Positions 1 to 5,083 of a stretch of DNA of 5,183 nucleotides are shown here, one piece after another. Below the pieces are notes generated by a model. That model was given only the letters and a program-made list of their open reading frames with translations, ran no database searches and was not told where the DNA came from. The translations under genes and the position numbers were made by a program. The DNA is taken from the NCBI GenBank assembly GCA_017515945.1, contig JAFWDX010000498.1, positions 1-5,183 on the forward strand. The letters are read 5' to 3'. Position 1 is the first letter of the stretch. Each line of letters starts with the position of its first letter. Origin of the DNA: Blautia sp. GTDB lineage: Bacteria > Bacillota > Clostridia > Lachnospirales > Lachnospiraceae.

Positions 1-1990
1 CGATCAGAGGCGTGGGATCATAGTAACGGAAGCTGTTGCCGGTCGCGGCGATGCCGAGATCCTGCATGAACTGTGAAATCCCTCCCGGTTCCAGTGATGA
101 AAACTGGGAGAAGCCGTTGTAATGATACAGGGAGGCGTCGTTGATCGTGGTGAATCGGCGGAACTCTGTCCGATAAAAAGCGCCTTGCTGTTGTTCATCC
201 ATATAGGCAACGGCCAGGGGAGCGTCGTCCATATATTTAATATAGGCATCCCGGCTGCCGGTGTCCTCCAGATTGGTAATGTCCATAAACGCGCATTCGG
301 CAAGGACGTAAGCGAGGAGAATCAGGCTCAGAAAGACAGAAACCGGGGAGCGCATGACAGTGGCGGCCGGTATGCTGCCCGTATTGGTTGCCGGATTCAG
401 GTGCGAAGATCCGGCATTGGTTGCCGGATTCAGCAGTGAAGATCCGGCGTTGGCTGCCGGATTCAGGTGCGAAGATTCGGTATTGTTACCGGATTTCAAC
501 TGTGAGGATACCGCTGCGTTTTTGGATTTTGTCTGCCGTTTATTACGATCCGCTTTTTTTCCGGATCTGGCGGACCCGGACTGAGCTTTCTGCAGGGCGG
601 CTTGCCGGGCTTTTTCCTGCTCCAGGACCCGGATCTGTATAAGACGCCGTCTGCGCATTACATAGAGAAGGATCAGGTATGCCGCCATCAGAATGATGTT
701 GGCGGCGATATCGGCGTTGGATAACACCCGGTCTATGTCCTCGATCCGGCCGACGGCGACAAACTCCGTAAGAAGGATCACGGCAGTATAAACAGCGCAG
801 GCGATGAGCGCCGGGAGAAACCGGGTATGCTCCAGGGACAGATAGGCCTGATAAGCCATATACAGCAGAATAAAGCTGTAGGCAAAGGTGAATCTGTGAG
901 GCAGGTTCGCCGGGAAATGCATGCCGTGGATCAGGTAATCCAGCGGACGGATGCAGGCGCAGAGCAGCATAAACACCAGGAGTATGGAGAGCAGGATCTT
1001 TTCCCGTCTTTTCACATCCTTGCTGAAATAGTACAGCGGCAGCAGGACCATGGTCAGCACGCCGGTATAGACGTTGGGGAGGTCCTCGTTCCTGGCAAGG
1101 ACAGCGGCCCGCGCACCGAGAAAGTGGTTCGTGATCAGCTGCCAGACATTGGGATAGACCTCAAAAGCCGGGAAGGAGGTGGAGCTGACGGCCGTCTCTC
1201 CAAGGGCCACACCGACCGGAGCCAGAATGAACAGAGAGGTGACGGCGGCCAGGATGGAAAGCAGCGCAAAGAGGCCGGATCTTTTCAGTATGAGTGCACG
1301 GTCCGAACGCCAGCTCAGCGAGGAAAAGACAGTCGCAGCATAATAGAGCGCTGTCAATACACAGACCAGTACGGCAAGGTAAAAATTGACGATCATGGTC
1401 AGAGTCAGGGAGATGTAATACAGCCGGAACCGCCCCTCGCGGACCAGCTTTTCAACGCCCCGCATCACCAGGGGAAAGAGAACGACCGTATCCAGCCACA
1501 TGATGTTCCAGTAGTAGCAGGTCAGGAATGCGCAGAAACCGTACAGCAATCCGAAGGTCATGACGGACAGATCGTTGCGGGTGAATCTGTCCTTCAGATA
1601 CCAGGTGAAGGTGGCACTGGCAAAGCTCATCTTGAGCAGGATAAAGAGGGCGATCATTTCCGGTAAATGCTTTTCCGGGAAGAGGAACATCAGCAGATTG
1701 ACCGGGGAGGTCGTGTAATAAGCCATCTGTGCCACAAAATTTTTGCCGAGGCCGCCTTCCCAGCTGTACAGCAGGCTCTTTCCGTGCAGGATCCGGCTGT
1801 GAAGCTCCTCGATATAGGGGGCGTATTGATGGTACAGGTCGACCCGCAGCACAGTCCGGTCGCCGAATGGGTAGATGCGGCGCACTGCGAAGGTCAGGAG
1901 GATGATGGCCGTGCTGAGGAAAAAGGCGCCGATGACGTAGCGGTTTTCATACAGGCGGGATGGGGTGTCTTTTTTTCTGGGTGAGGACAT
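1..1990 (-). CDS. yfhO: YfhO-family polytopic membrane protein (GT-C-like glycosyltransferase), C-terminus missing
   Basis: The reading frame is open from ATG at 1990-1988 to the left edge: 663 codons with no stop, so the gene is partial. An AGGAG ribosome site lies 8 nt before the start. Seen: a short basic N-terminus, a first membrane helix (about residues 18-36), then an outside loop with VDLYHQYAPY (50-59) and a GGLGKNF motif, many further hydrophobic helices, and HGMHFPANLPHRFTFAYSF before a late helix. These are hallmarks of the YfhO family (Pfam PF09586), usually around 850 residues, so roughly 200 are missing. After the Arg-rich end of a helix (R446-449) comes a ~100-residue polar linker with an 11-residue repeat, another helix (about 548-565) and the start of an outside domain. 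Known: B. subtilis YfhO is needed for lipoteichoic acid glycosylation, transferring a sugar from an undecaprenyl carrier outside the membrane; D51 fits the first-loop acidic residue typical of GT-C folds. Inference: it modifies a surface polymer; the acceptor is unknown. Confidence 0.88.
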   Translation of the reverse strand, partial: MSSPRKKDTPSRLYENRYVIGAFFLSTAIILLTFAVRRIYPFGDRTVLRVDLYHQYAPYIEELHSRILHGKSLLYSWEGGLGKNFVAQMAYYTTSPVNLLMFLFPEKHLPEMIALFILLKMSFASATFTWYLKDRFTRNDLSVMTFGLLYGFCAFLTCYYWNIMWLDTVVLFPLVMRGVEKLVREGRFRLYYISLTLTMIVNFYLAVLVCVLTALYYAATVFSSLSWRSDRALILKRSGLFALLSILAAVTSLFILAPVGVALGETAVSSTSFPAFEVYPNVWQLITNHFLGARAAVLARNEDLPNVYTGVLTMVLLPLYYFSKDVKRREKILLSILLVFMLLCACIRPLDYLIHGMHFPANLPHRFTFAYSFILLYMAYQAYLSLEHTRFLPALIACAVYTAVILLTEFVAVGRIEDIDRVLSNADIAANIILMAAYLILLYVMRRRRLIQIRVLEQEKARQAALQKAQSGSARSGKKADRNKRQTKSKNAAVSSQLKSGNNTESSHLNPAANAGSSLLNPATNAGSSHLNPATNTGSIPAATVMRSPVSVFLSLILLAYVLAECAFMDITNLEDTGSRDAYIKYMDDAPLAVAYMDEQQQGAFYRTEFRRFTTINDASLYHYNGFSQFSSLEPGGISQFMQDLGIAATGNSFRYYDPTPLI
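386..484 (-). repeat. 33-bp coding tandem repeat in the yfhO linker
   Basis: Three adjacent 33-bp units (386-418, 419-451, 452-484) differ at only a few positions and keep the reading frame. They encode an 11-residue unit close to NAGSSHLNPAT (residues about 503-535). Degenerate partial units can be recognised on both sides (353-385 and 485-517), which suggests an older, longer array. The segment lies in a Lys/Arg/Gln/Ser-rich linker between two membrane helices, predicted to be cytoplasmic, so copy number could vary without harming the membrane fold. Confidence 0.85.
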
Positions 1991-2018
1991 TTTGAGATCT
2001 CCTGTTGGATGACAGTGT

Positions 2019-2044
2019 AAAATCCCGCCGTGAGGCGGGATTTT
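2019..2044 (-). terminator. Perfect GC-rich hairpin in the yfhO leader (attenuator-like)
   Basis: An 11-bp perfect stem (AAAATCCCGCC against GGCGGGATTTT) with a 4-nt loop lies between the predicted yfhO promoter and its ribosome site. Read on the minus strand the GC-rich stem ends in GGCGGGATTTT, so it has the shape of an intrinsic terminator with a short U-tract of four. No gene ends just upstream on either strand, so an ordinary end-of-gene terminator is not explained. Alternatives are a leader attenuator, an mRNA-stabilising hairpin, or a block to antisense transcription, since the structure is symmetric. Confidence 0.5.
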
Positions 2045-2080
2045 GCTGCCTTATTGTTATCTGGCTTTATACTTTTTTAT

Positions 2081-2109
2081 ATTATACCGATTTTATTCAG
2101 GCATTGCAA
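2081..2109 (-). promoter_or_regulatory. Predicted sigma-A-type promoter of yfhO
   Basis: On the minus strand a TTGCAA -35 element (2109-2104, 4 of 6 consensus) is followed after exactly 17 bp by a perfect TATAAT -10 (2086-2081). The predicted transcript start is near 2074, giving a leader of about 85 nt that contains the hairpin at 2019-2044. The -35 box lies only 12 bp from the palindrome at 2122-2182. Confidence 0.7.
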
Positions 2110-2121
2110 GGTGTACCGAAA

Positions 2122-2182
2122 TGAGTCACGGGGACAGGTTCCTTGACTCATTTTGAGTCAAGGAACCTGTCCCCGTGACTCA
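2122..2182. repeat. Perfect 29-bp-arm palindrome, REP/MITE-like element
   Basis: Positions 2122-2150 are the exact reverse complement of 2154-2182, separated by TTT. Each arm is itself bounded by a 7-bp inverted repeat (TGAGTCA and TGACTCA) around a CGGGGACAGGTTCCT core, so two small hairpins or one long one can form. There is no flanking T-run, so it is not a typical terminator. Ends with a GGGGACAGGTTC-type core are, from memory, common in Clostridia near IS200-like Y1 (REP-associated tyrosine) transposases. Inference: a non-autonomous element made of two such ends joined back to back. No transposase gene is present in the window. Confidence 0.7.
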
Positions 2183-2232
2183 CTTAAAGCATCCTCAGTG
2201 TGAGTTTAGTTTCGTCTGGATAACTGGAAGGA

Positions 2233-2261
2233 TTGCGGTGGATTTCTGAAAATGATATAAT
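2233..2261 (+). promoter_or_regulatory. Predicted extended -10 promoter of the AlbA_2/HATPase gene
   Basis: TGATATAAT at 2253-2261 is a perfect extended -10 (TG, one base, TATAAT). A weak -35, TTGCGG at 2233-2238, is placed exactly 17 bp upstream; the extended -10 would compensate for it. The predicted transcript start near 2268 leaves a leader of about 110 nt before the ATG at 2380. Confidence 0.6.
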
Positions 2262-2379
2262 TTGTAAAAGTTCAGTCATTACCTCGAATTTACTATGATA
2301 CCGAAAGCACGCTTTGTGGGTGTATGAGAAAAACCTGCACGGCTAAGGCCAGGCGTATGGTTCCGGCGGAAGGACTCAC
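2262..2379 (+). other. Long untranslated leader of the AlbA_2/HATPase gene
   Basis: About 110 nt separate the predicted transcript start from the gene. No known riboswitch class is recognised, and no clear terminator hairpin is seen. Two tiny open frames occur: 2295-2327 (10 codons, no ribosome site) and 2324-2392 (22 codons, only a weak GGGTG upstream), the latter overlapping the start of the main gene in another frame. Neither can be supported as a gene. The ribosome site of the main gene, GGAAGGA at 2368-2374, ends the leader. Confidence 0.4.
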
Positions 2380-3675
2380 ATGTTTACGATAGAAGAAATC
2401 CTCGCATCCAAAGATATTCTCGATATAGATGCCAAAGCCGGCGATACCGGTATTCCGGCTGATATCTGGCAGACGTACTGCGCCCTTGCGAATACGGCGG
2501 GCGGGTTTATTCTGCTTGGCATGGAGGACAGGAACAGGTCCGGTTTTTATTATCCGAGCGGGCTGCGGTCAGCACAGAAGATGATGCAGGAGATCTGGCG
2601 CGGAGTGAATGACCGCAAAAATGTAAGCGCGAATATATTGTTCCGGAATCATATTTATCTGCAGGAGTATCAGGGAAAGGATATCGTGGTGGTGGAGGTG
2701 CCCCGTGCCTGGTCCAGGCAGAAGCCTTTGTATACAGGCGCGGATATGTTTGAAGGCAGTTACCGCAGGAACCAGAGAGAGGACAGAAAATGCAGCCGCG
2801 AGGAGATCCAGCACATGATCAGGGAGCAGGATACGCATGGCGCGGATGCACGGCTGCTGCGGCGATGGACTCTGAATGATCTGGAAACGGATACGATTTC
2901 CCGGTACCGGATCGTTCTGAAAAATATCCGTCCCGGGCATGTGTATACACGAATGGGCACAGATGAATTTCTGGTGCAGATTGGAGCTGCGGGACGGGGA
3001 GAGGATACAAAGCTTCATCCTACAGTGGCGGGTATGCTGTTCTTTGGCAAAGCCGGACCACTGGCAGAAGAATTTCCGAGGGTGTATCTCGACTATCGTG
3101 AGCTGCTGCCGGAGGGTTCGGGGTGGTCTTTGCGGATCAGCTCCAGAGAGGGCGACTGGAGCGGGAATCTGTTTGATTTTTACTGCCGCGTTATCGACAG
3201 GCTGACGGATGGGATCAGGATCTCATATCAGCCGGTATCGGCTGGAACGTCCCAGGAAGCAGCCAGGCGCTTCGGAAATATCGCAAAGGCGAGGGACGCA
3301 CTGACCCGTAAGGTTAAGGAATGTCTGTCCGAGGCTTTTGTCAATGCACTGACGCACGCGGATTATTATGGGGACGGCGGTATCATTATCGATAAAAGTC
3401 CGCATTTTGTTTCCTTCGCCAATCCGGGGACATTTCTGGCGGATCCGCGCTATGTCCCGGAGGGCGGCATCAGCGTCACGCGAAATGAGAATGTCGGGCG
3501 GCTGTTTGACCTGATCATGGCGGGATGCCGTCCGGGAGAGGGGCTCCGGGAGATCATGCAGACTTGGGAGGCCTGCGCTATGAAGCCGCCGCAGATCATG
3601 GAGAGCTTTGAGCGGGGGAGAGTGACGGTGATCCTGGGACTGGCAGAGCCGGAAGAAGAGGAGGGCGGCGCCTGA
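2380..3675 (+). CDS. AlbA_2 (Schlafen-like) and HATPase_c_4 domain protein, putative ATP-binding regulator
   Basis: This is a complete 431-residue protein. GGAAGGA ends 5 nt before the ATG. The N-terminal AlbA_2 domain (Pfam PF04326, about residues 8-145) is shown by ALANTAGGFILLGMED (35-50) and the closing YRRNQREDRKCSREEI (128-143). The C-terminal part (about 310-395) matches HATPase_c_4 (PF13749): the N-box SEAFVNALTHADY (317-329), NPG (348-350), RNENVG (368-373) and a glycine loop PGEGLREI (385-392). Family members are annotated as predicted transcriptional regulators or ATP-binding proteins (COG2865-like); some Schlafen-like AlbA_2 proteins occur in phage-defence settings, but the substrate is generally unknown. 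No winged-helix domain is obvious after the ATPase. It ends in an acidic EEEEGGA tail. It is monocistronic, divergent from yfhO and convergent with the 3D gene, so context gives no function. The family assignment is firm; the role is not. Confidence 0.9.
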   Translation: MFTIEEILASKDILDIDAKAGDTGIPADIWQTYCALANTAGGFILLGMEDRNRSGFYYPSGLRSAQKMMQEIWRGVNDRKNVSANILFRNHIYLQEYQGKDIVVVEVPRAWSRQKPLYTGADMFEGSYRRNQREDRKCSREEIQHMIREQDTHGADARLLRRWTLNDLETDTISRYRIVLKNIRPGHVYTRMGTDEFLVQIGAAGRGEDTKLHPTVAGMLFFGKAGPLAEEFPRVYLDYRELLPEGSGWSLRISSREGDWSGNLFDFYCRVIDRLTDGIRISYQPVSAGTSQEAARRFGNIAKARDALTRKVKECLSEAFVNALTHADYYGDGGIIIDKSPHFVSFANPGTFLADPRYVPEGGISVTRNENVGRLFDLIMAGCRPGEGLREIMQTWEACAMKPPQIMESFERGRVTVILGLAEPEEEEGGA

Positions 3676-3706
3676 AAAAATCCCCGTCAGTTTTTGCTGA
3701 CGGGGA
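3675..3706 (-). terminator. Intrinsic terminator of the 3D-domain gene, shared convergent region
   Basis: A perfect 10-bp stem (TCCCCGTCAG at 3681-3690 with CTGACGGGGA at 3697-3706) and 6-nt loop is followed, on the minus strand, by six T residues (3680-3675). It therefore terminates transcripts of the 3D gene, about 50 nt after its TAA. It starts 5 nt past the stop of the AlbA_2 gene, whose mRNA could use the hairpin as a 3' end, but there is no plus-strand T-run. A weaker 6-bp AT-rich hairpin (3718-3734) lies between it and the 3D stop codon. Confidence 0.8.
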
Positions 3707-3755
3707 CAGAAAGGAAGTTTCACTATTTGTGAAATGAAAAGTTTTTTATTCGGAT

Positions 3756-4838
3756 TTATCCGATCTGATAAACGTCCGCAGACTGCATGCCGAAGGCGAG
3801 CGCCTGGTCATGGCTGTCGAAGTAGATGTCTACGTGACCATAGGGGGTACCGCGGTCTTCTACGGTGTAAACGGTGCCGTTGATCAGCAGCTGTGTGCCG
3901 AAGGGAACGCCGCCCATGGCTACAGTGTGACCGGAAGAGGGCATGACACCGGAGGCGGTAGCATTACCGGCAGTGCCACAGCAGGCAGCGCAGTTGCAAT
4001 ATCCGGTCAGGGTGAAGTTGCCGAGATATGTACCTTCTGAGGAAGAAACATCGCTCTCATCCTCATCATCAACGGATGATTCTTCGTCATCTACAGCATC
4101 TTCATCGTAGTCATCATCCTCATTGTCGGATTCGTCGTAATCCTCGTCATAGTCCTCATCGTCGGATTCGTCATAATCCTCGTCATAGTCCTCATCATCG
4201 GATTCGTCGTAATCCTCGTCATAGTCCTCATCATCGGATTCGTCGTAATCTTCGTCGTAATCTTCGTCATAATCCTCATCATCGGACTCGCTGTAATCCT
4301 CGTCATAGTCCTCATCGTCGGATTCGTTGTAATCCTCGTCGTAGTCCTCGTCATAGTCTTCATAGGACTCATCGTAATCCTCATAGGATTCATCATAATC
4401 CTCATAGGACTCATCGTAATCCTCATATGAGTCATCGTAATCCTCATAGGACTCATCGTAATCCTCATCGGATCCATCATAATCTTCATAGTATCCGTCA
4501 TAATCCTCATTGTAGGAGGAATCACTCCAATCGTAAGAATCTCCGACGGATTCATAATCATAGGAATCAATGTAACCGTCAACACTGACATAATTACTGC
4601 TGACATAATAGCAGGCGCCCTGGTAATAAATCTCATACCAGCCGTCTCCGCAGTCGTACGTAATCTCAACCGTATCACCGTACTCCAGAGACCCCACGAC
4701 ATCTGCAGCAGTACTGGCACCTGTACGGACGAACAAGTCATCAGATACAACGGTGCCACTGTATGCGGAAACATGCGATGCAAAAAGTATGGAGCTGAGC
4801 ATGATACAGCTTAAAGGTTTCAGGGTTGACTTCTTCAT
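3756..4838 (-). CDS. Secreted SH3 and 3D-domain cell-wall protein with acidic repeat spacer (YocH/YuiC-like)
   Basis: This is a complete 360-residue protein. AGAGG lies 7 nt before the ATG at 4838. Residues 1-25 form a signal peptide (KK, hydrophobic core, SHVSA then Y). Residues 27-86 are a bacterial SH3 domain (SH3_3-like; LFVRTGAS, GDTVEI, GWYEIYY, YYVSSNYV), expected to bind the cell wall. Residues about 90-265 are an Asp/Glu/Tyr/Ser repeat spacer with almost no basic residues. Residues 270-360 are a 3D domain (Pfam PF06725): LTGYCNCAACCG, TASGVMP, VEDRG, HVDIYFDSHDQALAFG. The three conserved aspartates are probably D328, D337 and D341. Known: 3D domains share a double-psi barrel with MltA-type lytic transglycosylases and act on peptidoglycan in YocH/YuiC/Rpf-like proteins. 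The four cysteines at 281-287 are common in clostridial members, perhaps for metal or disulphides. Inference: an exported peptidoglycan-remodelling enzyme. It has its own promoter and terminator. Confidence 0.9.
   Translation of the reverse strand: MKKSTLKPLSCIMLSSILFASHVSAYSGTVVSDDLFVRTGASTAADVVGSLEYGDTVEITYDCGDGWYEIYYQGACYYVSSNYVSVDGYIDSYDYESVGDSYDWSDSSYNEDYDGYYEDYDGSDEDYDESYEDYDDSYEDYDESYEDYDESYEDYDESYEDYDEDYDEDYNESDDEDYDEDYSESDDEDYDEDYDEDYDESDDEDYDEDYDESDDEDYDEDYDESDDEDYDEDYDESDNEDDDYDEDAVDDEESSVDDEDESDVSSSEGTYLGNFTLTGYCNCAACCGTAGNATASGVMPSSGHTVAMGGVPFGTQLLINGTVYTVEDRGTPYGHVDIYFDSHDQALAFGMQSADVYQIG
4098..4325 (-). repeat. 36-bp coding repeats, 12-residue ESDDEDYDEDYD units
   Basis: Residues about 172-247 of the 3D protein comprise six units of a 12-residue motif close to ESDDEDYDEDYD, one of them lengthened to 16 residues by an extra DEDY and the last one degenerate (ESDNEDDD...). 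At DNA level the period is 36 bp (one unit 48 bp), all in frame. Most changes between units are synonymous third-position swaps, which indicates duplication followed by purifying selection on composition. Confidence 0.85.
4347..4451 (-). repeat. 21-bp coding repeats, 7-residue SYEDYDE units
   Basis: Five consecutive 7-residue units (residues 130-164), SYEDYDD once and SYEDYDE four times, give a 21-bp tandem period. The array is adjacent to, but distinct from, the 12-residue array that follows in the protein. Looser ancestors of the motif (EDYDGYYEDYDGSDEDYDE) precede it from residue 111. Confidence 0.88.
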
Positions 4839-4860
4839 ATTATTACCTCTTTTCCAGGGA

Positions 4861-4908
4861 TGTTTCGAATTTGTTTCAAAATGTTACAAAGTTGTTAAGC
4901 TTTGTTAC
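4861..4908 (+). promoter_or_regulatory. Array of five TGTT-type hexamers, WalR-box-like, in the 3D gene leader
   Basis: On the plus strand TGTTTC (4861), TGTTTC (4872), TGTTAC (4882), TGTTAA (4893) and TGTTAC (4903) start 11, 10, 11 and 10 bp apart, on one face of the helix. The pair at 4882-4898, TGTTAC-N5-TGTTAA, fits the WalR (YycF) consensus TGTWAH-N5-TGTWAH exactly; the two TGTTTC copies do not. The array lies between the predicted -10 and the ribosome site, in reverse orientation to the gene, a place more typical of repression. The same stretch 4883-4908 can form a 9-bp hairpin with one mismatch right at the predicted mRNA 5' end, an alternative explanation. Confidence 0.5.
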
Positions 4909-4914
4909 GGGTGC

Positions 4915-4943
4915 ATTATAACCCCTTAAAGAAGTATTGTAAA
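4915..4943 (-). promoter_or_regulatory. Predicted sigma-A-type promoter of the SH3-3D gene
   Basis: On the minus strand TTTACA (4943-4938, 5 of 6 consensus) and a perfect TATAAT (4920-4915) are separated by exactly 17 bp. The predicted start is near 4908, giving a leader of about 70 nt. An A/T-rich stretch with a T-run lies just upstream (4944-4952), which could act as an UP-like element. Confidence 0.78.
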
Positions 4944-4972
4944 GTATTTTTTTGGTAAACCTTGTGAGAAGA

Positions 4973-5036
4973 TCCGCAGAATAGACAGCCAGGAGGCCCC
5001 CATGTTGAGTGGCTCCACAGAACAGACAGCCAAGAG
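4973..5036. repeat. Pair of 23-bp imperfect direct repeats upstream of the 3D promoter
   Basis: Positions 4973-4995 and 5014-5036 match at 20 of 23 bases with the shared core TCCRCAGAAYAGACAGCC, starting 41 bp apart. A shorter third echo (CAGCCAGGG) occurs at 5041-5049. The pair lies 30-95 bp upstream of the -35 of the 3D gene. It could be a duplicated regulatory site or debris of the repeat element to its right; nothing distinguishes the two. No gene is seen in 4944-5083. Confidence 0.6.
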
Positions 5037-5046
5037 TAACCAGCCA

Positions 5047-5074
5047 GGGCGGGGGAGGCGGGGAAGGCCGCGGG
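5047..5074 (+). other. G-rich tract, possible G-quadruplex
   Basis: Plus-strand G runs of 3, 5, 4 and 3 bases start at 5047, 5051, 5060 and 5072, with loops of 1, 4 and 8 nt. The last loop slightly exceeds the usual limit of 7, so a three-tier quadruplex is possible but not canonical. The tract contrasts sharply with the A/T-rich promoter region at 4861-4960 and abuts the terminal palindrome. Confidence 0.35.
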
Positions 5075-5083
5075 CCGGAGAAC

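Noticed and set aside
827..1666. Long plus-strand open frame of 279 codons opposite yfhO
   Set aside because: Its translation is Gln/Gly/His-rich and without domain signs, while the minus strand in the same place gives a clear multi-helix YfhO protein; it is a shadow of that gene.
2324..2392. 22-codon upstream frame overlapping the AlbA_2 gene start, possible leader peptide
   Set aside because: Only a weak GGGTG precedes it, there is no codon run or attenuator typical of leader peptides, and overlap alone is weak evidence.
3681..3709. ACGGGGACAG shared between the terminator arm and the palindrome at 2122-2182, perhaps a repeat-derived terminator
   Set aside because: A 10-base match without the rest of the element is easily due to chance; the hairpin is fully explained as a terminator.
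4347..4451. Regular short repeats considered as a CRISPR array
   Set aside because: Units are 21 and 36 bp head-to-tail with no unique spacers, stay in frame and encode an acidic peptide.
4028..4588. Plus-strand His/Arg/Asn-rich open frame of 186 codons
   Set aside because: It is the antisense reading of the acidic repeat spacer; the repeats remove stops in several frames. No ribosome site or promoter fits.
4091..4783. Minus-strand Met/Thr/Arg-rich open frame of 230 codons
   Set aside because: It is another frame of the same repeat DNA; the 3D-domain frame has a signal peptide, ribosome site and conserved domains.
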